Shown piece after piece: positions 11,146 through 20,704 of a stretch of DNA of 64,000 nt. Source of the stretch: Isoetes taiwanensis (taxonomy: Eukaryota > Streptophyta > Lycopodiopsida > Isoetales > Isoetaceae). Made by a program: the position numbers and the translations under genes. Under the pieces are notes generated by a model. It was not told where the DNA came from and ran no database searches. It was given only the letters and a program-made list of their open reading frames with translations. The stretch's first letter is position 1. The number at the start of each line of letters is the position of its first letter. The stretch covers positions 28,661,768-28,725,767 of the forward strand of contig JAJEKV010000001.1 of NCBI GenBank assembly GCA_021234155.1. Reading direction: 5' to 3'.

Positions 11146-12134
11146 GGCGTGTCTTGACCTAAAATAAGAAAATCCTGCCCCGATAGCAGTTCGGCTCTTT
11201 TGCCATATCGTTCTTCACCGCCGTGTTGCCAAGGAGAGTGTTGCCAAGGAGAAAGAGGGGAACTGCCGTGTTGCGCACAAATCGTTGGCCTATAAACACT
11301 CCGCAAGTAAATTCGTCCTAAAGCTTCAGAAGCATATGGATGATCGTAATAGCTGAGAGGACTTTAGTCGACAGGATAAGTGCCGAGATGATGAATGAGA
11401 GGAATGAATACTCTGCTCGCAGTATGAACCGCTCAATGAACCCGAACCCGGGTGCAGCGCTTTCAAACCGCTTTTACCATCGAATATCGAACGGTGTACA
11501 ACAAAAATTGTAAAATCGACAGCCAAGATTGCGCACAGACTATCCTAAAACGCCATTATTATTATATATAGATAGATAAGTCATGTATTGTTACCCTCAG
11601 TAGTACAGATACTTATCAGATTTATATATATTTTTTTTGTTTATTATGTTATACCATGCAAACGTAGTCCTTTAGTCCTGACAATTGTTAATTCGCATAT
11701 ATACAGTGGATTATATGTGAAATTGTCAGGTATATAGGCAAAGATTATTTAGACAGAGGGGTTCTTAGGTATTTATCATTCAGATAATTCCTTTATAATG
11801 ATAATCCGAGTTGCATTATTTCTTCTAAAGGTTTTATAACGCATAGTAATTATATTCGTCGATTTCATTATATTAACACTTCATGATTCTACACTTAAAT
11901 ATATATGGGTATCTTACATTTAGATGTGTATTCATTTCTGTCATTATTTACATCTATTTGTATTTATAGACATTAAACACACATCCCAACTCTCCTATAG
12001 TTTTTTTGTTCCATTTAGAGACATTAGTTACAGATACATACGTCCTATTTTATTACGGCACCGATACGTCTCCCAGATTGTTCATATGCGACACCGTCAA
12101 GTTGATGTTGCCGATGGGGAGTTAGACAAAGGGT

Positions 12135-12852
12135 TTATCGGATGAGTGTCCGCCCCTGTTGTGGCCATGGGCCTTCTTGTGTCACCAAAGGGCAGTTGAG
12201 AATACCATGTCCTTGATGAAAGCATCGGAAACAGGCCTTCTGATCCTCTCTGAGTGTCTCATATGATGGTGGTGGTGCTGGTGGTAGATGTGCGTGTGGA
12301 GTAGCCCTGAAAGTCGTTGGATCGATAGTCGAAGGTGCCTCCCTTGTCCATGAAAGAGCCCTTGCTACAGCTGCCCCTGGTGATTTGGGGTGAGACGCAC
12401 GCACCCTAGTCTGAAGATTACCGGGAAGTCCTTCAACGTACGGCTTTGAAGCTTGGCTTGTTGGAGGAGTGGGCATTCGAGACTCTACGTGGAGTATAGC
12501 GAGCCTTGAAAACTTGAAGAATTGTGTTGAATCTGCACTTAATGCCTATTATGCCATTAACTGCTGCGTATGCTGCCCACCAAGTACGAGCAGGACCGGT
12601 AAGGTGGCTGATCGCAAGTTCGGCGGTGGCTTCTTCAGTCATTGCATACGCTTCGGCAAGCTCGCGAATCTGCTGCAACCAAGATTCGGCATCCATGTCG
12701 GAGAATGGAAGGAGCTTTCGGTTACTCCAAATATCTTTCATAGGTTGAGTATCGAATTCGGAAGAGTCGCTGGTGTCTGAGGAAGAGGTGGATGTGACCG
12801 CAGGGCATGGACGTTTAAGACGTTGAGAGTGCGCAGGCACACGAGAATCCAT
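12135..12852 (-). pseudogene. gag: gag of the nested LTR element
   Basis: The minus-strand frame from 12852 shows a retrotransposon Gag core (MDAESWLQQIRELAEAYAMT and HLTGPARTWWAA). It shifts frame near 12440-12476 and continues to a zinc knuckle CFRCFHQGHGILNC (CCHC) near 12230-12190. Between them is a Pro/Ala-rich linker. Gag packages element RNA in virus-like particles in the cytoplasm. The frameshift and lack of downstream pol suggest a non-autonomous, now inactive copy. Its strand agrees with the polypurine tract beside the left LTR. Confidence 0.75.
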
Positions 12853-14060
12853 AGGCGGAGGTGCGCATTGCTATCTATAGATAAGAAACTTGTATGAAAC
12901 ATAAGGAGAGTCGAAGTGAATGGTTTATCCAAAATTATAGGAGGTGCCCTGATGATTCTAGGTACTTAGCAAAGTAAAAAGCATGATAAAACATGATAAG
13001 TTCAAAGCAAAGGAAAGGCGGAGTATGGATCATTAGGCAGAGGTCACCTAGTTGGAAGGTCATTACGCGCACAAATTTGGGGGATGAGTTGCATACTGTG
13101 CGAGTATGATTATACGGGAAGTCTAGGTATGGCATAAGTTTGGTATAGAAGGGTATAAGAAATAACAATGCAAGGATCTATAAAGATGGTAAGACATAGA
13201 GATCAAATGACATATAGACTACTCATTATGTGTGGCTATCGAGGTGCAAAGGCTATGACTTTGACAAAGATTTAATAGATGGCTAATGAAAAATGATGGC
13301 AATTTTGATAATGGATATAAGGGGTGACTTGGAAGGTGCCTGGGTGATATCAAGTTTTGCGACTCGCAAAAATCACTTGAGAGACGTAAGCTAAGCTATA
13401 GATGTAATGACAATCAAGAACTAGGATAATGGCCAGAAGATTTTGCTCGAACCACGTCGGGATAGCCTAGGGAGAGTTGACTAACAGCAATGGTTGGCTT
13501 CTATTAGATTGATATACTAGAATAATTGTAAGAGAACAACTAAAAGGAATTCCAGTATGGTAGCCTGTAATTGGCTAAACCAATAGAATATCCTTTTGTA
13601 GAATTGAAGCGAGTGAAGATGTACTGCAAGTTGAGATAACAATAGGTAGAGTCATGTGGCGGCTCAAAGTGATACATGGAAGAAGCATCTAGGTAATTGA
13701 AGATTAAGGACGAAGAATTTCTAGACTAGAATGGTTTACATTAGGAAGACAGAGCTACTACTGAATAGTAGAGAGATGGGTTATTATATCCATTGAATAC
13801 GTAGAGGAGGCATTTCCTCATCGTAATGAATGGGGGTAGAATAAAAGGACAAGGTTGCATTCTAGGTGTCCTGGATAAGATATTGGTTGCGTCCCACGGT
13901 TACGAAGTTCCACGACGAGCATCTGTCGCGGCGGGGAAATGAGGAATTCGGTCTCCTTCCTCGAATCGCGGGTCCGTTAAGCCCGCGTTCAGAGAGATTA
14001 ACATCGAACTTGGCCATGTCGATGTAAGTGTTGTAAGGCGCTTGGCGAAGAAGAAAAATG
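12853..14060. other. Leader region of the nested element, no gene seen
   Basis: No convincing coding sequence between gag and the right LTR region. The stretch 13870-14000 is more GC-rich than its surroundings. No tRNA primer-binding site could be located. Confidence 0.4.
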
Positions 14061-14084
14061 ATAGTGCAGGAGCAGTCGGCGGAG

Positions 14085-14215
14085 GTCGGCTACGGCGAAA
14101 ATGCTTGCTCCGGCGGTTATGGCAAAAATGCTTGGTCCGACGGTTATGGCGAAAATGCTGGCGAGAGAGCTTGCTCCGGTGGCTATGGCGAAGAGGCTTG
14201 CTCCGATGGAGTTGT
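14085..14215. repeat. Degenerate 30-33-bp tandem repeats
   Basis: Units of the form ggttatggcgaaaatgcttg with a ctccgacggt-like filler repeat four to five times. On the plus strand the frame from 14058 reads repeated GGYGENACS-like octamers. I take it as a minisatellite that happens to be open, not as a proven Gly-rich protein. Confidence 0.6.
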
Positions 14216-14320
14216 TACCTTCACAACGTGGGTTTACGGAAGGCAAACCTCTCATTTAAACAAGGTATAGATGAAGTATAATTACTACAAAAAAAGATTA
14301 TATCCCTTCAAGAAAGAAGT

Positions 14321-14385
14321 TGGCTCATTGGTAAAGGTGTTGGCTTGGGTGCAGAAGGTCAGGGTTCAATCCCATGATATACCTT
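14321..14385 (+). other. tRNA-like module (SINE head)
   Basis: TTGGCTCATTGGTAAAGG resembles an RNA polymerase III A box and GGTTCAATCCC, about 40 nt later, is a good B box. No full tRNA cloverleaf is evident. It is probably the head of a degenerate SINE. Confidence 0.5.
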
Positions 14386-14465
14386 TTGCTTAAAAGAATG
14401 TTTAACTAGGCAAAACAGAATATTAGATGTGTATAGATAAGAGACAGAACATATATATCCTACAT

Positions 14466-14525
14466 AGAGAGTGTTGGCAAGATGGAAGGGGTGTTGGGTT
14501 GGAGGTGGGAGGTCACGGGTTCAAA
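14466..14525 (+). other. Second tRNA-like module
   Basis: GTTGGCAAGATGGAAGGGG followed by GTCACGGGTTCAAAAC gives A-box-like and B-box-like elements in the same orientation as the module at 14321. This suggests two SINE-type heads about 145 bp apart. Confidence 0.45.
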
Positions 14526-15326
14526 ACTGGGCGAATGTAAAAAATGGCGGAGGTGTCATTTGGCCCACGCCTTCAATGGGACTCCTAAGTCACAGAAGCG
14601 TGAATACATGTTAGCATACAGCATAAATCATACATAAATAACCACCACGAAGGGTAGCACATCCATCCAAGTACTAACGGCAAAGAAGATACATCTAATC
14701 CTAAGGAAAACGTCCCAAACCCCAGGTTCTACCCCGGCTCAGACTCTTGTGAGGATGGACTGACGGCTCGGTCCCAAGAGATCAGCAGACAGAGGTATAA
14801 CCTGGCGTTGGCTGGCATAGAACAGTGGCTAGGGTAGTCCACTCCATCCGCCCCTCCTGTGCACACTTTGCAGATAGGCTGAATCATGCTATGATGTGCT
14901 TGTAGCCCTCTGGAGACGCAATCCCAAGGAATCACCCTTCGGGACTACTCCGGGTTACATCTCCCCGGTCCGATGAGGCAGGTCGGGCGTCTCCTCCCAG
15001 AGTATGACCGGATCCACAGGTGTGCTAGAGAACACGTGCCGCATCAGCGACCCCCGCATCCGTACCCGACTTACTCCCCTAAATCTAAAGGTCAGCTCAC
15101 CAACCCGTTCGAGCCCAGTGGGTCCATATAGGCACCTCCCTCCGCCCCAGGGAGTGTCAGACCCATACCCGGCCCTCTTCGTGATCAGCTATAAGCCTAG
15201 CACACTACAGGAGTTCTGTAACCGCGCTAGGCAAGACCCCACCCCCGATTCACCATCATACTCGTTATCTGGTGCTGAACCACATCATAGCATCGACAGC
15301 CAGGTAGGCTCTTGTGCACAGGCCGC

Positions 15327-16263
15327 ATCTAATGGGAATAATACAGGGCTCTATCTAGGAGCATACTACAATACATGGGCTCAGAGGTCTCTACCCCCCG
15401 TAATCCCCCATCTCCGGAGTGCTAACTAAGCAAAGAACTACTAAACCAGCAACTAAAGCACATACAGAGACTAAGAATACTCATCATATCAATCAAGGGT
15501 TAGCCTAACAGGTAAACCACAGAGAAAAATAGAGAGAGAACACACCACAGAGAGGCGCTATGCTATAGATCAACAAAGTAACCTACTGACTAACCGTCAA
15601 ATCGGTCTTGGGCTGCTCCATCTCGACTAGCTGAAGGGTGCCTGGCTGCTGCTTCTCCTCCTCCATCTCCAACTGCTCCTAATTCAAATTGGGACCCAAA
15701 AGCCCTAATTTGGGTGTCCCAATTGGAAACCCTGCCTTGCCCAATCGATTTGGACCAGGTGGCATGTCATTAATTAACTAATTAGGTTAATTAAGACAAA
15801 AATACCCTTAATTAGGTTTTATTAATTTAGCATAGCTAAATTAATCCCTTTTAGGTCAACCCCCTAGGTTAACATACCCCATGGTGGCGTATGCCTACTA
15901 CGTGACGTGTCAGTATATTTATACGTTATTAATTAACTAATTAGGTTAATTAAGACAAAAATACCCTTAATTAGGTTTTATTAATTTAGCATAGCTAAAT
16001 TAATCCCTTTTAGGTCAACCCCCTAGGTTAACATACCCCATGGTGGCGTATGCCTACTACGTGATGTGTCAGTATATTTATACGTATACCGTATAAATAC
16101 GTGGACATACTCCATGGTGGCATATCCCTACTACGTGAAGTGTCAGTATTTATACATATCCCGTATAAATACGTGGACATATATACCCCATGGTGGCATA
16201 TTTCTACTACGTGACGTGTCAGTATATTTATACGTATACCGTATAAATACGTGGAACGTCACA
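15327..16263 (-). repeat. 5' LTR of the nested element (homologous part)
   Basis: Matches 4016-4797 closely and ends in the same CGTCACA. It is longer because of a 159-bp internal tandem duplication. The sequence from about 14720 to 15326 may be the rest of this LTR, lost from the left copy, but no TGTGACG start could be found to prove it. Confidence 0.75.
15769..16086. repeat. 159-bp tandem duplication in the right LTR
   Basis: 15769-15927 and 15928-16086 are almost identical, joined in mid-unit at ATACGTTATTAATTAAC. The left LTR has a single copy, so the duplication post-dates divergence of the two LTRs or was lost from the left. Confidence 0.8.
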
Positions 16264-16700
16264 ACACCCAGATCCTGCGCGTCCCTATATTCTCGAAGCT
16301 GATGCATCAGATTTTGCCCTTGGCAGTATCTTGTTGCAAGAGGAGGATGATCATGAGTTGCACCCGATCGCCTATCATTCCCGAAAGTTCCAGGCTACAG
16401 AAATCAACTATTCTATTTACGATAAGGAACTTTTGGCGATTGTTGACTCTTTTCAGGAGTGCCGACGATTTCTTGAGGGTTCTCCTCATAAGGTGATTGT
16501 GTATAGAACCATCGCAATCTGGAGTATTTTCAATCTGCTCGAGTTCTTAATCTTCGTCAGGTTTGGTGGCGTACACAAGTGGTTGATTTCATCATCAAGT
16601 TTCGGCCGGGCACGCTTCAAGAAAACTAGAGACTCTTTCTCGCAGATCTTATTTCGAACCTAAGGCAGGGGAGTCAGCATTTGATCAGCAATCACAGGTT
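16264..16700 (+). pseudogene. Ty3 RNase H of the split chromovirus
   Basis: The frame resumes with ..DPARPYILEADASDFALGS, then HPIAYHSRKF, EINYSIYDKELLAIV and ECRRFLEG. These are the standard Ty3 RNase H motifs, with catalytic D in DAS and E in DKELLAI. The downstream tail is out of frame after about 16500. It joins the RT part 12.3 kb upstream. It cannot be expressed as a unit in this copy. Confidence 0.85.
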
Positions 16701-16857
16701 ATTCTAGGACCTGGTCATTTACAGCTCATGGCCATCACTTTGTTCGAGAGGCCTCATGATACATCCTTGTTGAAGTCTATTCGAGCATCTCTTCCTTCTG
16801 ATCCATTGGCGCAGGACATAATATCACAGCTTGGTTCAGCATCATCTTCCTGACAAA

Positions 16858-17620
16858 TGAGGTTGGACTATGATCATTTTGAGGTTCGAGATGGACTTCT
16901 ATTTCATGGTGGATTCCTGTATATTCCAGATGGTGCCCCTCGACTTCAAGTTCTGCAGTCCTGTCATGATTCTCCTCTCGCCGGCCATTTTGACATTGCC
17001 AAGACTCTGGAATTTATTGCTTGAGATTATTGGTGGTCAGGTCTCCACCGCATTGTTGAGACTTTTGTACGCTCATGTGATATTTGTTGTCGTGCAAAAG
17101 CTCCCAAGCACCGCCCACATGGCCTGCTTCAACCTTTACTAGTTCCAGTCGGTCCTTGGAAGAGTATTTCGGTGAATTTTATTGTCGAGCTTCCATCTTC
17201 CCAGGGCCATGACGCCATCCTTGTTGTTGTTGACCGTTTTTCCAAGATGGCACATTTCATTCCTTGCAGCACTTCTATCTCCAGTGAAGCCACATTGGTT
17301 CTCTTGCTGCGAGAGGTGGTTCGACTCCATGGCTTACCAGATAATATTGTCAGTGGCCGCGGCCCTCAGTTTATTGCTAGCTTTTGGAAGCGTCTATTGC
17401 AACTCTTGCATGTGGAACGTTCGCTCTCTTCCGGACATCATCCAGAGACCAATGGGCAGGTGGAGCGCACTAATCAAACACTTGAGCAGTATTTGCGATG
17501 CTTCATCAATTATCAGTAGGATGATTGGGTTGATTTGCTACCACTGGCAGAATTTGCTTACAATAATTCTGTCCGTGTCTCCACATGCCAGACTCCGTTC
17601 TTTATTAATTTCAGCATGCA
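16858..17620 (+). pseudogene. Ty3 integrase
   Basis: The zinc-binding H2C2 part reads SPLAGHFDIAKTLEF.. and CDICCRAKAPKH, with a TGA where a Thr/Arg codon is usual near 17022. The catalytic core from 17172 shows NFIVELPSSQGHDAILVVVDRFSKMAHF, then SGRGPQF, where the usual second catalytic Asp of SDRG is replaced by Gly, then ETNGQVERTNQTLEQYLR with the Glu kept. A TAG follows at 17517. The integrase is therefore inactive. In live elements it inserts cDNA into chromatin. Confidence 0.85.
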
Positions 17621-17813
17621 CCCCCGGTGTTCTTTCATTGCTTCTGGATATGACTCAGTCAATCCCAGTGCCGAGGACAGGCTCGAGAAGCTCCGCATGC
17701 TCTAGGATGATCTTCAGCACCATCTTCTCCGGGCCCAAGTACGTTATCGTTATCATGCAGAGCAGCACCGTCAGGACGCTCCTCATTTTGCAGTTGGTGA
17801 TCTTGTTTGGCTC

Positions 17814-18278
17814 TTGCGTCGGGATTTGCCGACAGCTCGCCCTTGTAACAAGCTCGACTACTGGCGCTTAGGTTCCTATCGGATCATTGAACGAGTTGGT
17901 GATGCTGCTTTCCGTCTTGAGCTTCCGTCATCAGTTCGGCTTCACCCAGTGTTTCATGTGTCTTTGTTGGAACCCTATATGGTGAATCCATTTCCAGATC
18001 GAGTGCCTCCAACTCCACCACCAGTCGAGATTGATGATCATGAGGAGTTCGAGGTTCGAGAGATTCTGGACTCCAAGTTTCTTCGTCGACGATTGTATTA
18101 CTTTGGCGATTGGGAAGATTACTCACCAAGTGATAGGACCTGGGAGCCCGCCGAGCATCTAACTAATGCGCCTCACAAAATTGCGGAGTTTCACCGACAT
18201 TACCCGAACAAGCCAAGTTTGAGTACTCCGGCCCTAGCTCCGAGGACTCGTCGCCGTCGTAGGAGGGGGGTGGTGTGA
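17814..18278 (+). pseudogene. Integrase C-terminal part with chromodomain
   Basis: The 154-codon frame has the GPY/F-like integrase tail (YRIIERVGDAAFRLELP, LHPVFHVSLLEPY), then a chromodomain: EVREILDSKFLRRR.LYYFGDWEDYSPSDRTWEPAEHL. The YfV.W.gy...TWEP pattern is kept, though the usual WkGY is FGDW. Chromodomains target chromoviruses to particular chromatin. It ends in an Arg-rich tail (TRRRRRRGVV) that overlaps the polypurine tract, just before the LTR. Confidence 0.85.
18261..18273 (+). other. Polypurine tract of the chromovirus
   Basis: AGGAGGGGGGTGG lies directly before the LTR start TGTGACG at 18274 and overlaps the last codons of the polyprotein. Confidence 0.7.
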
Positions 18279-18348
18279 CGACCATACGGATATTCATATC
18301 ATACGAACATTATACTCGTATGTACAAAAGATGGTCATCACACGGATG

Positions 18349-18450
18349 CAAAAGGGTAGCTGCACAAGACAGGGCTTGAACTCACAACCTTCCAGTTGCG
18401 AGTCACACATCCTTGCCAAGTGCGCTACCAATATTTGTTGAAGATATTAT
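18349..18450 (-). other. tRNA-like module inside the LTR
   Basis: On the minus strand TTGGTAGCGCACTTGGCAAG is A-box-like and GTGAGTTCAAGCCC is B-box-like, about 40 nt apart. It resembles a tRNA-derived SINE head that inserted into, or was recruited by, this LTR. Confidence 0.55.
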
Positions 18451-18579
18451 TCCTTCACGTCTTCCTCATATGTGGGATTATCTCTAGGAGGTTCTAGAAT
18501 ATTCTAGAACCTAAATGCATGCGCGACACTTGGCGCGATCTCATCCATTGGAGTGGCGCGATCCTGACCGTTGGACTAG

Positions 18580-18588
18580 ATATATAAG
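18580..18588 (+). promoter_or_regulatory. TATA box in chromovirus LTR
   Basis: ATATATAAG in the middle of the LTR, in the position expected for the U3 promoter. Confidence 0.5.
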
Positions 18589-18784
18589 GAGGCACCTCCT
18601 TCTTGTCGAACCATTCTGGTTCAGCACCAGTCTTGAGCCTTCTAGGCATCTGTCTCGTGTTCCTGCTTGCCTTCGGGCCATTGCACTCTTAATTCCTGTT
18701 CATATATCAGATTCTTTGCTGATCTTGGCATATTTCTTTCGTATTTCTTGCGTATTTTCCTTGTTCTCGCGTAGGTTCATGACA

Positions 18785-19678
18785 GGTGGATTTCACATTT
18801 CTTAGATCATGTTCAATTATATTTGTTTTCTTGAACAATCACTACTGAGCAAGATATAAAATCAGCTGATGTCCTTAAAGACAAAAATGACCCAGAAAGA
18901 AGCTTTGAAAATGATATGGTTGACCGTTATAGTCTATGAAGGCCGCTTAATATAATTATAGCTTGGTTATGAGGTTTTGAATTGGATATTACTCTACAGT
19001 ATAAGCTTTTTCCAATTCCAAAATACCTTTTTCCCAGGTCGAAGACGATCGAGAAGCCTGTGCACTGATTTTGGGAAATCATACTAATTTGTTAAAAGTG
19101 CTTATTGCTCGCATTTTGGAATATCATGGCATTGTCTCATATTTCAGTAAAAATATGATGTATGTTAGATCCAAGCTGTCTGCACTAAACATTTGCTGCC
19201 GAACATTTGTAAAGTCCTTCCTTGTGCATCATTCCATTATCCCTCTCAGTATATATAGCACTCCTTTACTTTCATTGCTTCTATATTCCACTGACTTACC
19301 TTGATCAATGATAGAAAATTCAACAACTATAAAGTGAATGCATCAGTGGCATTCTCTACTTGCCTACAAAATCTTTGGTGAAGCTTCCAAAGCACGCAAT
19401 TTGAATCAAATTAGCTTTGTGCAATGGTTATCTTTAAATTTTTCGAGCCGTTTTGTACTTCAGCATTGCATGCTTTATTTTAGGGTAATGTATCATCTAT
19501 TGTTTTCTAATGCTAGATTATAAACCGAAATCTTATCATAGATTCCAGTTTCATAAGACACCTTTTATAATATAGGCACACCTTTTCCATAAAAATCTTA
19601 GACATTTTACACTTAACTGACTCCTCTTAATTACATGCTTTATTTTATACTGAAGGCGTCTCTCTCATTGAATTTCAG
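18785..19678. other. Intergenic or intronic DNA before the protease exons
   Basis: AT-rich, no exon I can defend. It should contain the intron, and perhaps the first exon, of the protease-like gene that follows; no N-terminal exon was recognised. Confidence 0.4.
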
Positions 19679-20292
19679 TGTTTAGGTCCAAGCATGATTC
19701 CCACATTAAATGTTTCTGGTGATATACTGGTTATGGAACATTTATCTTCGAAGTTTGGTAAAATAAAGGTTGGGGATGTTGTTATGGCGCGATCTCCAAT
19801 CAATCCGCATATGGTTGTATGCAAACATGTGATGGGGCTTCAAGGCGATAATATTGAGGTGGTTCCTTCACATGGCCAGGGACATTATAGACACATTGTG
19901 GTAATCCTACCCTTTCTTTTTTAATGCTGATTATGCAAGTTATAACGTACTAAAAAGTGTCACTTTACCTTGAAGTACTGATGTGCAACATGAAAGTAGT
20001 TAGTGAAGTCTGTGACTATTGTTGTGGAATGGGATGTTGGACGAAAGTTGTTCACACCAGTTATTCATCTATTACGTAACAAAGGGACATGTCTGCTTAC
20101 AAGGAGATAATATCTATAAGTCTCGGGATTTTAGGGAGTATGGCCCTGTGCCTGCTGCCTTAATACAAGGCCGTGTAATTTTCAGAGTAATTGTATTTCT
20201 TGTTTTTATTTGATCACGTATTTATATGGATAAAAAATTTCCAGATATGGTCACCTTCGGGATGGGGTCCTGTTCGAAGGACAAAGTTGTAG
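19679..20292 (+). CDS. IMP1: Mitochondrial inner membrane protease 1-like (three 3' exons)
   Basis: Three exons in phase: 19679-19900, 20061-20186 and 20245-20292 (stop TAG), with GT..AG introns. The product fits the S26 signal-peptidase-I family, subtype IMP1, which processes proteins delivered to the mitochondrial intermembrane space. Seen in the first exon: GPSMIPTLN with the nucleophile Ser, FGKIKVGDVVMARSP, and VVCKHVMGLQGD with the general-base Lys in the usual place. The second exon gives KGHVCLQGDNIYKSRDFREYGPVP, box E of the family, where the usual N/D-S is replaced (SRDFREYG). The third is a short tail (SGWGPVRRTKL). The exon encoding the N-terminal membrane anchor is not found upstream, where a chromovirus LTR ends 0.9 kb away. 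The gene could be intact with a distant first exon or could be truncated. Confidence 0.75.
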
Positions 20293-20704
20293 GCATTTTG
20301 CCCTTTTGTCATATTAGGAGACAATCACACATATTGAATACTTTTTAGGCTAGAATGGAAGTGTCAAGAACATAGTATCAGATGTACAATGTCTAAAATT
20401 AAACATGTTAGAGAAGGGTTATATTTGAAACTTAGTACCCATGTGGTTTCCATTCAGGAAGCAACTTGACAGAATGAACTCGACACTCTGTTCTTTTTAG
20501 TTAAGTGGTATCTACATAAAAAAGTGAAACAAAGTCCACGATATATCATAAAGTGTTACCTGATGCCAATAAAAGATCATAGTGTTGACTGATTGTGAGA
20601 AGGTTTCTCAAAGGCTATTAGATCTATTGCAGAAAGAAGGGGCATGAAATCACTTTACCTTTCCTTGTATTTCTCTGAGGTGCACTTAAATAATGCAGCT
20701 GTTT

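Larger units (their letters stand above)
7483..11576 (-). mobile_element. Non-autonomous Helitron with captured gene fragments
   Basis: On the minus strand the element ends with a 5-bp-stem hairpin (GCCCA, 7-nt loop, TGGGC) followed after a few bases by CTAG (7483-7486), then T in the host. This is the classic Helitron 3' end and A/T target. The 5' end reads TCTATCTATATATAATAATAATGG from 11576 (or from 11572), preceded by A, which matches the TC start of plant Helitrons. There are no terminal inverted repeats or target duplications, as expected. The 4.1 kb holds no Rep or helicase. It holds intron-bearing fragments of at least two host genes, all in the element's own orientation. The exact 5' base is uncertain by 4 bp. 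Confidence 0.8.
3948..16263 (-). mobile_element. 12.3-kb LTR retrotransposon, gag-only, nested in the chromovirus
   Basis: The element begins TGTGACG and ends CGTCACA. It is flanked by ACACA (3943-3947) and ACACC (16264-16268), a 5-bp target duplication with one mismatch. Long, nearly identical direct repeats lie at both ends (3948-4797 and 15327-16263). A polypurine tract read on the minus strand next to the left repeat, and gag on the minus strand, give its orientation. No protease, RT or integrase is recognisable in the internal region, so it looks like a large non-autonomous derivative. It was later hit by a Helitron at 7483-11576. The inner edge of the right LTR is not resolved. Confidence 0.8.
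2927..18784 (+). mobile_element. Ty3/gypsy chromovirus, 5'-truncated and split by a nested element
   Basis: A plus-strand Ty3 polyprotein is readable in two blocks, 2967-3946 (end of the protease-RT linker and RT) and 16264-18278 (RNase H, integrase, chromodomain), followed by a polypurine tract and a 3' LTR. The 5' LTR, gag and protease are absent. At 3946 the frame stops inside the RT/RNase H connection and resumes in the correct codon at 16265. The 12.3 kb between is therefore a later insertion. Frameshifts, stops and a changed RT active site show the host element is long dead. The C-terminal chromodomain places it in the chromovirus branch. Confidence 0.9.
18274..18784 (+). repeat. 3' LTR of the chromovirus
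   Basis: Starts TGTGACGACC after the polypurine tract; the likely end is TTCATGACA at 18784, though no second LTR is available to prove it. It contains a TATA box (18580-18588) and a minus-strand tRNA-like segment (18349-18450). Confidence 0.55.

Noticed and set aside
14058-14270. Gly/Tyr-rich repeat protein on the plus strand
   Set aside because: The frame is explained by a degenerate minisatellite inside an LTR element; no start context, family or flanking exons support it.
17182-17871. 229-codon plus-strand frame overlapping the integrase
   Set aside because: It is a shifted shadow of the Ty3 integrase, whose real frame shows the catalytic motifs.
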